From Streptomyces sp. ISL-11 (GTDB lineage Bacteria; Actinomycetota; Actinomycetes; Streptomycetales; Streptomycetaceae), in the NCBI RefSeq assembly GCF_018614525.1, contig NZ_JAGGOL010000020.1, positions 1 to 64,000 on the forward strand: a stretch of DNA of 64,000 bases, written 5' to 3'. Of the stretch, positions 56,659 through 64,000 are shown in pieces. How positions within the stretch are numbered: position 1 is the stretch's first letter; the number at the start of each line of letters is the position of its first letter. The position numbers were made by a program, and so were the translations under genes. Below the pieces are notes generated by a model. The model was given only the letters and a program-made list of their open reading frames with translations, had not been told where the DNA came from and searched no databases.

Positions 56659-58194
56659 GTGACTCATGCACCGGGCAGCCCCCGCGCCGCACGCCGCGGT
56701 GCGGCGGAAGCACCGCCGTATGACCCGTACGGGCCCTACGACCCGTACGAACCCTCCGACCACTACACCGCGTACGACACGTACGACACGCACGAGCAGC
56801 ACCGCGCGCCGTACGAGCCCTACGACGCGCCCGCCGAGCCCTACTGGATATACCAACCGCCGCTCGGCCTGTACGACCCCTTCCTGCCCGAGCCCCGCGA
56901 GGCCGTGGCCTTCGCCCACCCCGAGCTCACCGACGACCTCCCGGCCGGGCTCCCCACCGACCTGCCCGAGCTGCCGGACCTGCCCGGCCCGCCCGACCTG
57001 CCGCACGTGCCCCGCCAGGCCGCCGTCCCGCGCCCGCAGGACGACGCCGGCGAAGGCACCGGCACCCGCCGCGCCGCCCGCCGCAAGCGCCCCGGGGACC
57101 GCCCCGACGCCCTGCGCCGGCTGCTGCCGCAGGCCCTCGTCGTGGTGTTCCTCGCGGGCGGCACCACCGCCTTCATCGCCAGCGACAAGACCGTCCGGCT
57201 CAACGTCGAGGGCCGCTCCCGCACCCTGCACACCTTCGCCGACGACGTCGACGAACTCCTCGCCGACGAGCACATGGCCATCGGCGCCCACGACGCCGTC
57301 ACCCCCGGCCACGGCCACGACCTCGCCCCCGGCGACGAGATCACCGTCCGCTACGGGCGCCCCGTCGCGCTGACCCTCGACGGCCGGCACCACCGGGTGT
57401 GGACCACCGCCCGCACCGTCGCCGGCGCCCTGCGCCAGCTCGGCGTCCGCGCCGAGGGCGCCTACCTCTCCACCGACCGCTCCGCCGAGCTGCCCCGGCA
57501 CGGCCTCGACCTGGACGTCCGCACCGAGCGGACCGTCACCTTCATGGCCGACGGCCGCGAGCGCACCATCCGCACCAACGCCGCCACCGTCCGCGAGGCC
57601 ATCGACCAGGCCGGCATCACCCTGCGCGGCCAGGACACCACCTCCGTCCACCCCGACAGCTTCCCGCGCGAAGGCCAGACGATCTCCGTCATGCGCATCA
57701 CCGGCGGCCAGGAGACCCGCGAGGTGCCCATCGACTTCACCACCGAACGCCGCGACGACCCCACCCTCTACAAGGGCACCGAGGTCGTCGTCCAGCGCGG
57801 CGAGAAGGGCGTCGAACGCATCACCTACGCGCTGCGCACCGTCAACGGCGTCAAGCAGAAGCCCCAGCGCCTCGTCTCCGAGACCGTCCGGCAGCCCCGC
57901 ACCCAGATCGTGAAGGTCGGCACCAGGGCCATGCCCACCTCCGTCCAGGGCACGGACCACCTGAACTGGCAGGGACTCGCCCGGTGCGAGGCGGGCGGCC
58001 GGCCGAACGCCGTCGACCCCTCGGGCACCTACGGCGGCCTCTACCAGTTCGACGTCCGCACCTGGCAGGGCCTCGGCGGCAAGGGACGGCCGCAGGACGC
58101 ACCCGCCTCCGAGCAGACCTTCCGGGCCAAGAAGCTCTACGTCACCCGGGGGGCGACCCCGTGGCCCGTGTGCGGCCGTAAACTTCACGGGTGA
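56659..58194 (+). CDS. rpf: Resuscitation-promoting factor (DUF348-G5-transglycosylase)
   Basis: 511 residues. A cytoplasmic Tyr/Pro/Asp-rich N-terminus (repeated YDPY, YDTYDT) is followed by basic residues and a single TM ([16 protein letters not shown]). Three DUF348 repeats follow ([69 protein letters not shown]), then a G5 domain and the C-terminal Rpf lysozyme-like domain [40 protein letters not shown], whose Glu in CEAGG is catalytic. It cleaves peptidoglycan to wake spores or dormant cells. GTG 56659 follows GGGGAG. The gene overlaps rsmA by 4 nt. Confidence 0.95.
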   Translation: MTHAPGSPRAARRGAAEAPPYDPYGPYDPYEPSDHYTAYDTYDTHEQHRAPYEPYDAPAEPYWIYQPPLGLYDPFLPEPREAVAFAHPELTDDLPAGLPTDLPELPDLPGPPDLPHVPRQAAVPRPQDDAGEGTGTRRAARRKRPGDRPDALRRLLPQALVVVFLAGGTTAFIASDKTVRLNVEGRSRTLHTFADDVDELLADEHMAIGAHDAVTPGHGHDLAPGDEITVRYGRPVALTLDGRHHRVWTTARTVAGALRQLGVRAEGAYLSTDRSAELPRHGLDLDVRTERTVTFMADGRERTIRTNAATVREAIDQAGITLRGQDTTSVHPDSFPREGQTISVMRITGGQETREVPIDFTTERRDDPTLYKGTEVVVQRGEKGVERITYALRTVNGVKQKPQRLVSETVRQPRTQIVKVGTRAMPTSVQGTDHLNWQGLARCEAGGRPNAVDPSGTYGGLYQFDVRTWQGLGGKGRPQDAPASEQTFRAKKLYVTRGATPWPVCGRKLHG

Positions 58195-59063
58195 GCTCCA
58201 GCCCCAGCACAGACGACTCCGGCGCCCTTCTCGGCCCCGCCGACATCCGCGAGCTGGCCGCAGCCCTCGGGGTACGCCCCACCAAGCAGCGCGGCCAGAA
58301 CTTCGTGATCGACGCCAACACGGTCCGGCGCATCGTCCGGACCGCCGAGGTGCGGCCCGACGACGTCGTCGTCGAGGTCGGACCCGGGCTCGGGTCCCTG
58401 ACCCTCGCCCTGCTGGAGGCCGCCGACCGGGTCGTCGCGGTCGAGATCGACGACGTGCTGGCCGCGGCCCTCCCGGCGACCGTCGCCGCCCGGCTGCCCG
58501 CCCGCGCCGACCGCTTCGCCCTCGTGCACAGCGACGCCATGCAGGTCACCGAGCTCCCCGGCCCGGCGCCCACCGCGCTGGTCGCCAACCTCCCGTACAA
58601 CGTCGCCGTCCCCGTGCTGCTGCACATGCTGGCCCAGTTCCCCGGGATCGAGCGGACCCTGGTGATGGTCCAGTCCGAGGTCGCCGACCGGCTCGCCGCC
58701 CCGCCCGGCTCCAAGGTCTACGGCGTCCCCTCCGTCAAGGCCGCCTGGTACGCCGAGGTCAAGCGCGCCGGCGCCATCGGCCGCAACGTCTTCTGGCCCG
58801 CGCCCAACGTCGACTCCGGCCTCGTCTCCCTCGTCCGCCGGGCCAAGCCCATCGAGACGACGGCGACCCGGCAGGAGGTCTTCGCCGTCGTCGACGCCGC
58901 CTTCGCCCAGCGCCGCAAGACCCTCCGCGCCGCCCTCGCCGGCTGGGCCGGCTCGGCCGCCGCCGCCGAGGCCGCGCTGGTTGCCGCCGGGATCTCCCCC
59001 CAGGCGCGCGGCGAATCGCTGACCGTGGACGAATTCGTGGCGATCGCGGAAAACAAGCAGTAG
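58191..59063 (+). CDS. rsmA: 16S rRNA adenine dimethyltransferase RsmA (KsgA)
   Basis: 290 residues. SAM motifs are [15 protein letters not shown] and [17 protein letters not shown], then VAVEIDD, HSDAMQV, and the catalytic motif [11 protein letters not shown]. RsmA dimethylates two adjacent adenosines near the 3' end of 16S rRNA; its loss gives kasugamycin resistance. GTG 58191 overlaps the rpf stop (GTGA). Confidence 0.96.
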   Translation: MSSSPSTDDSGALLGPADIRELAAALGVRPTKQRGQNFVIDANTVRRIVRTAEVRPDDVVVEVGPGLGSLTLALLEAADRVVAVEIDDVLAAALPATVAARLPARADRFALVHSDAMQVTELPGPAPTALVANLPYNVAVPVLLHMLAQFPGIERTLVMVQSEVADRLAAPPGSKVYGVPSVKAAWYAEVKRAGAIGRNVFWPAPNVDSGLVSLVRRAKPIETTATRQEVFAVVDAAFAQRRKTLRAALAGWAGSAAAAEAALVAAGISPQARGESLTVDEFVAIAENKQ

Positions 59064-59095
59064 CACCCCCACCCGACCCGAGGAGCCCGTCCCCC

Positions 59096-60025
59096 GTGAC
59101 CGCGTCCGTCACCGTCCGCGTACCCGCCAAGGTCAACGTCCAGCTCGCCGTCGGCGGCCTGCGCCCCGACGGCTTCCACGACCTGGCCAACGTCTTCCTC
59201 GCCGTCGGCCTGCACGACAACGTCACCGCCACCCCCGCCGACGCCCTCCGCGTCACCTGCTCCGGCCCCGACGCCGGACAGGTGCCGCTGGACGCCACCA
59301 ACCTCGCCGCCCGCGCCGCCCTCGCCCTCGCCGCCCGCCACGGCCGCGAGGCGGACGTCCACCTCCACATCGACAAGGACATCCCCGTCGCCGGCGGCAT
59401 GGCCGGCGGCAGCGCGGACGCCGCCGGCGCCCTCCTGGCCTGCGACGCCCTCTGGGGCACCGGGGCCTCCCGCGAGGAACTCCTGGACATCTGCGCCGAG
59501 CTCGGCAGCGACGTGCCCTTCAGCCTCGTCGGCGGCGCCGCCCTCGGCCGCGGCCGGGGCGAGATCCTCACCCCCCTCGCCGTCGGCGGCACCTTCCACT
59601 GGGTCTTCGCCGTCGCCGACGGCGGACTGTCCACCCCGGCCGTCTACCGCGAGTGCGACCGCCTGCGGGAGGTCGCCGGTACGGGCGCGACGACGGCCGA
59701 CGTCCCGGACCCGGAGCCGTCGCCGGCCCTCATCGACGCCCTGCGCGCCGGGGACGCGGCCGCGCTGGCGGCCGCTGTCACGAACGACCTCCAAGCCGCG
59801 GCGGTGTCCCTGCGACCGTCCCTGACCGCCACGCTGGAGGCGGGCACGGGTGCGGGCGCCCTGGCGGCGATGGTCTCGGGCTCCGGCCCGACGACGGCGT
59901 TCCTGGTGACGGACGCGGCGGAGGCCGAGAAGGTGGCGGATGCGCTGCGGGCTTCCGGCACGTGCCGGGCGGTACGCGTGACGTCCGGTCCGGCCGCCGG
60001 TGCGACGGTCGTGACGCCGGCCTGA
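59096..60025 (+). CDS. ispE: 4-diphosphocytidyl-2-C-methyl-D-erythritol kinase IspE
   Basis: 309-residue GHMP kinase of the MEP isoprenoid pathway. Motifs: RVPAKVNVQLAVGGLRPDGFHDL, ATP-binding PVAGGMAGGSADAAGALLA, SDVPFSLVGGAALGRGRGE, VSGSGPTTAFLV. GTG 59096 comes 32 nt after rsmA with GAGGAG upstream. It is last in the conserved block, followed by a terminator-like element at 60060-60175. Confidence 0.95.
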   Translation: MTASVTVRVPAKVNVQLAVGGLRPDGFHDLANVFLAVGLHDNVTATPADALRVTCSGPDAGQVPLDATNLAARAALALAARHGREADVHLHIDKDIPVAGGMAGGSADAAGALLACDALWGTGASREELLDICAELGSDVPFSLVGGAALGRGRGEILTPLAVGGTFHWVFAVADGGLSTPAVYRECDRLREVAGTGATTADVPDPEPSPALIDALRAGDAAALAAAVTNDLQAAAVSLRPSLTATLEAGTGAGALAAMVSGSGPTTAFLVTDAAEAEKVADALRASGTCRAVRVTSGPAAGATVVTPA

Positions 60026-60287
60026 CGGCCACCGCCCCGGGGCTCCGCCCCGGACCCCGGTCCTCAAACGCCGGACGGGCTGATTTCGCTCAAGCTTGGC
60101 GTTTGAGGACAGGCCGAGCCAAAACAAGCCCGTCCGGCGATTGAGGACAACGGGGGTCTGGGGGCTCGCCCCCAGTTACGGGAAGGGGCGGGTAGGGGAA
60201 AGGCCCACGTCCTGAGTATCCGTACCTACCCCACCCTGAGTACCCACCCCGTGGCGCCCCGCGCCCCCGGCAAGCCATCGTGCCCCC
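60026..60287. repeat. Dispersed inverted repeat and terminator hairpins after ispE
   Basis: Contains the GCCGGACGGGCT-family element: arms GTCCTCAAACGCCGGACGGG (60060 onward) and CCCGTCCGGCGATTGAGGAC (60129-60148), plus a third half-site GCGTTTGAGGAC at 60099-60110. A CTGGGGG/CCCCCAG hairpin follows (60158-60175) and CCGGGGC/GCCCCGG precedes it. It probably ends the ispE transcript. No gene is seen here. Confidence 0.75.
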
Positions 60288-61718
60288 ATGGCCAAGAGAA
60301 CCACCGCGCGCGACCTCGCCGCGGCCACCCCCGCCGGGCGCGACCGGACGATCGACCTCCTACGGGTCGCCTCACTCGGCACCGTCGTGCTCGGCCACTG
60401 GCTGATGGCGGCCGTCACCGCCGACGACGGCGGGACCCGGGTCGGCAACCTCCTCGCCGTCGAGCCGAAGCTCCAACTGCTCACCTGGGTCCTCCAGGTG
60501 ATGCCGGTCTTCTTCTTCGTCGGCGGCTTCTCGCACGCCCTGTCCCACCGCTCCTTCACCCGCCGCACCGAGGGACCGGCGTACGCGGCATTCGTGCGCG
60601 CCCGGTTGCAGCGCCTCCTGCGCCCGACGATGCTCTTCATCACCGTATGGGGCGCGGGCGCCCTCACCGTGCAACTTCTTGGCACCGATGGCGCCCTGAC
60701 GGACGTCGCCGCCCGGCTCGTCGCCCAGCCCCTGTGGTTCATCGGCATCTACCTGGTGATGGTCGCCTTCACGCCACCGCTGCTGAAGCTCCATGAGCGC
60801 TACGGCTGGGGCGCGTTCGCCGCCCTCGTCGCCGCCGCGGCCGCCGTCGACACACTCCGCTTCGCCGCCGGCGTGCCCTACGTGGAGTTCCTGAACTTCG
60901 CGTTCGTCTGGCTCGCCGTCCATCAGCTCGGCTTCCTGCGGGCCGACGGCCGCCTGCGCCGCCCGGCCGCCCTGGCCGCCGCCGGCCTGACCGGCGCGAC
61001 CGCGCTGGTGGCGCTGGGCCCGTACCCGCTGTCCATGGTCGGCATGCCCGGCGAGAGGATCAGCAACATGGCACCCCCCACGGCGGCCCTGCTCTGCCAC
61101 GGCCTGTGGCTGGTGGGCGCGGTGGAACTGCTGCGCACCCCCATGACCCGCCTGGTGGCCCGACCACGCGTATGGCGCGGAGTGGTGGCGGCGAACGGAA
61201 TAGCCATGACGGCATTCCTCTGGCACCTGACGGCGATGCTGGGGGTTTACGGAGGAATGCTGGCACTGGACATCGCGCTGCCGGCCCCGGCGACGACGGC
61301 GTGGTGGACGCAAACACCCCTCCGCATAGCGGCGGCAGCGGCAGTCACCGCACTCCTCGTGACGACGTTCCGAAAGGCGGAACAACCACCGTCACCCAAA
61401 CCGTCTTCCCCCACCCACCCACGGAAGGGGACGGATCGGAGCGGGCCATTGCGGGACGTGAAGCGAAGCAGTCCCGCGCAGCGGCAAAGCTCCGCGCAGC
61501 GACGCGCCGCAAACCTCAAAGGCCCCGCGGCGGCGACCGGCGTCACCCTCTCCCTCTTCGGCATCCTCGGCCTGTCCATGGTCGGCTTCGGCGACCTCCT
61601 GGAGGGCCGCACCGCCCTCCTCGTCGCCGTCCACGTGACGGCCCCGGCCGCCTTCCTCATGGCGGCCACCGGCTGGCTCCTGGTCGAAGCCGCCGGACGA
61701 ACCCCCCGAGAGGGGTAG
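60288..61718 (+). CDS. Acyltransferase-3-family membrane protein
   Basis: 476 residues. It starts DRTIDLLRVASLGTVVLGHWLM (the RxxH region of acyltransferase-3 enzymes), with about ten TM helices through residue 365. MPVFFFVGGFSHALSHRS and HLTAMLGVYGGMLALD are conserved. The C-terminal 110 residues add a charged Ser/Arg linker and two more TM helices (VTLSLFGILGLSMVGFGDLL, LLVAVHVTAPAAFLMAATGWLL). Such proteins acetylate or acylate surface sugars or lipids; the substrate is unknown. Confidence 0.88.
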   Translation: MAKRTTARDLAAATPAGRDRTIDLLRVASLGTVVLGHWLMAAVTADDGGTRVGNLLAVEPKLQLLTWVLQVMPVFFFVGGFSHALSHRSFTRRTEGPAYAAFVRARLQRLLRPTMLFITVWGAGALTVQLLGTDGALTDVAARLVAQPLWFIGIYLVMVAFTPPLLKLHERYGWGAFAALVAAAAAVDTLRFAAGVPYVEFLNFAFVWLAVHQLGFLRADGRLRRPAALAAAGLTGATALVALGPYPLSMVGMPGERISNMAPPTAALLCHGLWLVGAVELLRTPMTRLVARPRVWRGVVAANGIAMTAFLWHLTAMLGVYGGMLALDIALPAPATTAWWTQTPLRIAAAAAVTALLVTTFRKAEQPPSPKPSSPTHPRKGTDRSGPLRDVKRSSPAQRQSSAQRRAANLKGPAAATGVTLSLFGILGLSMVGFGDLLEGRTALLVAVHVTAPAAFLMAATGWLLVEAAGRTPREG

Positions 61719-61848
61719 AGGCAACCCCACCCCGAGAACGCCGGTCGCTCCCATGGGCCCGCACCCGTCCGCTCCCTAGCGTTGATCCCGACATCGGAAC
61801 AGCGGAGGGACGACAGGTGGTTCACAACCGGACGGCGGGCCGGGCGTC

Positions 61849-64000
61849 ATGATGGGAAAGCTCGCGCGGCGCTCGCTGCGCCACCGGACCGCCACCTTCA
61901 CGGCCACCTTCCTCGCCCTGCTGCTCGGCGCCACGATCGTCATGGCCTGCGGCGGTCTCATGGAGACCGGCATCCGCAACAACACACCGCCGCGCCGCCT
62001 CGCGGGCGCCGACCTCGTCGTCACGGGCGACCGCTCGTACACCCTCCCCGGCGACGGCAAGCACAAGAGGAAGGCGGTCCTGGCCGAACGCGTCGAGCTC
62101 GACGCCGCCGACGTGGACACCGTACGGGCCGTGCCCGGCGTCCGTACCGCCGTCGGCGAGCGCACCTTCGACGCCGCCGTGCTCCCCGCCGGCGACCGCG
62201 TCCAGGCCCACGGCTGGGACTCCGCCGCGCTCACCCCGTACACGCTCGCCACCGGCACCGCGCCCGCACGCGGCGGCGATGTCGTCCTCGACGCCCGCCT
62301 CGCACCGGCCGGGACCACGGTCGGGGACCGGATACGGATCGCCGCCCACGGCACCGCCGGCACCTACCGCGTCACCGGCCTCGCCCGCCCCGCCGGAGGC
62401 GGCGGCGCACCCGAACCCACCCTGTTCTTCTCCACCGCCGACGCCGACCGCCTGTCGGCACGGCCGGGCGCCGTCGCCGACATCGCCGCCACCGCACCCG
62501 GCACCGACGTCACCGCCCTGCGCGGGAAGATCGCCGCCGCGCTCCACGGGCGGCCCGTCACCGTCCTCGCCGGTGACGACCGCGGCGCCGCCGAACACCC
62601 GGAGGTCATCGAGGGCGGCTCCTCCCTCATCGCGCTCGCCGGAGCCTTCGGCGGCCTCGCCGTCGCCACCGCCGCCTTCGTCGTCGGCGGCACCGTCGGT
62701 CTCGCCGCGCAACAGCGCCACCGCGAACTCGCGCTGCTCCGTGCCATCGGCGCCACCCGCCGCCAGCTCCGCCGCCTGGTGCTCGGCGAGACGCTGCTCA
62801 TCACGGTCCTGGCGGCGGCGGGAACCTGGTTCACCGGGCCCCTGGCCGGGCGGTGGCTGTTCGACCGGCTCGTCGGCTTCGGGACGGTCAACGAGACGGT
62901 CGAGTTCAGCCAGGGCTGGATCCCCGCCGTGACCGCCGCCGGCGCCCTGCTGCTGACGGCCGTGGCCGGCGGCCTCCTCGGCGCCTGGCGCGCGATCCGG
63001 ATCCGGCCGACCGAGGCCCTCGGCGAAGCCGCCGGCCGGCAGCGCTGGGCGAGCGCACCCCGGCTGATCCTCGCGGCGCTCTTCCTCGCCGGCGCCGCCG
63101 CCCTCGCCCTCGTCACGGCGCTCGTCCTGCGCGGCCCGGTCGCCGCGTCCACCGCCGGTCCCACCGTCATCTGCGCAACCCTCGGCCTCGCCCTGCTCGG
63201 ACCGGCCCTGACCAAGGCGCTGACCGTCCTGCTCCAGTGGCCCGTACGCCTCCTGGCCGGCACCGCCGGCCGGTTCGCGGTCCTCAACTGCCGCGCCCGG
63301 GCCGTCCGTACGGCCGCCGTCGCCACACCGGTCATGCTCGCCAGCGGCATCGCCACCGGCATGCTCTACCTCCAGACCACCTCCGTCGACGCCTCCGAAC
63401 GGGCCTTCACCGACGGCCTGCGGGCCGACGCCGTCATCACCTCCGCCGCCGGCGGCGTCGACCCCGCCCTCCTCGACCGCGTCCGCGCCCTGCCCGGCGT
63501 GGCCGCCGCCACCGCGTACGTCACCAGCACCGGCTACGTCGAGCACCCCCGCGACACCGACCAGGACAAGCACGGCACCGCCCTCCAGGGCGTCAGCGCC
63601 GACGGCGCCGACCGCACCCTCGCCGTCGAGCCGTCCGCCGGCACCCTGACCGCCCTGCGCGGCACCACGGCCGCCCTGCCCGAGGCCACCGCGCGCCGCC
63701 TCCACCGCGGCGTCGGCGACTCGCTGCGGCTGCGCCTGGGCGACGGCGCCACCGTCGACGTCCGCGTCGTCGCCGTCTTCCCGGCCCGGGCGGGCTACGA
63801 ATCCGTCCTGACCCCCGTCGGCCTCCTGGCCCTGCACACCCTCCACGGCCTGCCCGCCCGGATCCTCGTCCGCGCGGCCGACGGCACCGCCCCGGACCGG
63901 CTGACGGCCGCTCTCGGCGCCCTGGCGGCGGACCACCCGGGCCTGACCGTCACCGGCCGCGACGGCGTCGCCGACGGGCACGCCCGCGACACCCGCACCC
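61849..64000 (+). CDS. FtsX/MacB-type ABC transporter permease, 3' end outside window
   Basis: The frame is open from ATG 61849 (ATG 61852 is equally possible) to the window end, at least 717 residues. TM1 (TATFTATFLALLLGATIVMACG) is followed by an extracytoplasmic domain (MacB_PCD-like). A FtsX core follows (LIALAGAFGGLAVATAAFVVGGTVGLAAQQRHRELALLRAIGATRRQLRRLVLGETLL), more TM helices, then a second half with another external domain starting SVDASERAFTDGLRADAVI. This is the two-FtsX-domain layout of Streptomyces antimicrobial-peptide or lipoprotein exporters. The ATPase partner is not upstream and should lie beyond the window. Confidence 0.9.
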   Translation, partial: MMGKLARRSLRHRTATFTATFLALLLGATIVMACGGLMETGIRNNTPPRRLAGADLVVTGDRSYTLPGDGKHKRKAVLAERVELDAADVDTVRAVPGVRTAVGERTFDAAVLPAGDRVQAHGWDSAALTPYTLATGTAPARGGDVVLDARLAPAGTTVGDRIRIAAHGTAGTYRVTGLARPAGGGGAPEPTLFFSTADADRLSARPGAVADIAATAPGTDVTALRGKIAAALHGRPVTVLAGDDRGAAEHPEVIEGGSSLIALAGAFGGLAVATAAFVVGGTVGLAAQQRHRELALLRAIGATRRQLRRLVLGETLLITVLAAAGTWFTGPLAGRWLFDRLVGFGTVNETVEFSQGWIPAVTAAGALLLTAVAGGLLGAWRAIRIRPTEALGEAAGRQRWASAPRLILAALFLAGAAALALVTALVLRGPVAASTAGPTVICATLGLALLGPALTKALTVLLQWPVRLLAGTAGRFAVLNCRARAVRTAAVATPVMLASGIATGMLYLQTTSVDASERAFTDGLRADAVITSAAGGVDPALLDRVRALPGVAAATAYVTSTGYVEHPRDTDQDKHGTALQGVSADGADRTLAVEPSAGTLTALRGTTAALPEATARRLHRGVGDSLRLRLGDGATVDVRVVAVFPARAGYESVLTPVGLLALHTLHGLPARILVRAADGTAPDRLTAALGALAADHPGLTVTGRDGVADGHARDTRT

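Noticed and set aside
1..64000. CRISPR arrays, rRNA genes, replication origin, prophage structural genes
   Set aside because: No regularly spaced direct repeats, rRNA sequence, DnaA-box cluster or capsid/tail genes were recognised anywhere in the window.

Overview
The window is high-GC actinobacterial DNA and almost certainly Streptomyces chromosome. It shows codon use saturated in G/C at third positions, GTG/TTG starts, many paralogous TetR, MerR and DUF397/DUF5753 regulators, and two conserved housekeeping blocks: the molybdopterin/gephyrin block on the left and the rsmI-tatD-rpf-rsmA-ispE block on the right. Everything here is read from sequence alone; no database search was run.

Layout. 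1-3.9 kb: co-directional operon with the 3' end of a moeA/gephyrin-like gene (glp), moaC, mogA, a RimJ-type acetyltransferase and glpR, the putative membrane receptor of Glp. 4.0 kb: tRNA-Ala(CGC). 4.07-10.17 kb: decayed accessory island directly downstream of the tRNA, bounded by about 100-bp direct repeats with a third copy inside. It holds a nonsense-interrupted lipoprotein, an IS1380-type transposase remnant, two AT-richer secreted-protein genes, and a three-gene cell-wall-like cassette whose M15-like member has lost its zinc ligands and carries an in-frame TGA. No integrase is visible. 10.2-14 kb: bicovalent-FAD oxidase, nucleoside deaminase, TetR with a divergent DHFR-like reductase, ending in a fourth copy of the tRNA-terminator-like hairpin. 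14-24 kb: HelD/HelR-like RNA-polymerase ATPase with a large C-terminal extension and a G7 frameshift, a GH89 glycosidase, a repeat-bearing lipoprotein with an orphan histidine kinase, a DUF1269 protein, a GNAT enzyme and exonuclease III. 24-26.5 kb: WhiJ-type regulatory cassette. 26.5-34.3 kb: MarP-type serine protease, TetR-MMPL operon, tricorn protease.

34.3-46 kb: CsbD-like protein, SDR + Baeyer-Villiger monooxygenase with a divergent MerR, lone PLD-like domain, DHA2 exporter with a C-terminal winged helix, a CbiMQO-type Ni/Co ECF transporter preceded by a Nur-box-like palindrome, beta-lactamase-fold hydrolase, SDR, EamA transporter. 47.6-60 kb: cell-envelope and translation block: penicillin-binding protein, protein O-mannosyltransferase, broken methyltransferase, DUF6415 and TPR regulator, cupin, rsmI, zinc-ribbon protein, tatD, rpf, rsmA and ispE. 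60.3-64 kb: acyltransferase and the first part of a FtsX/MacB-type permease running off the end.

Themes. Cell-envelope biology recurs: Glp/GlpR, Rpf, PBP, Pmt, the island cassette, MarP. Several regulators sit beside clear palindromes (13.26, 30.85, 37.07 and 41.16 kb). Gene decay is concentrated in the tRNA-adjacent island and at 51.2-51.7 kb. A family of intergenic inverted repeats (core GCCGGACGGGCTT) recurs at 34.3, 38.7, 43.9 and 60.1 kb, and one copy has been read into the end of cbiO.
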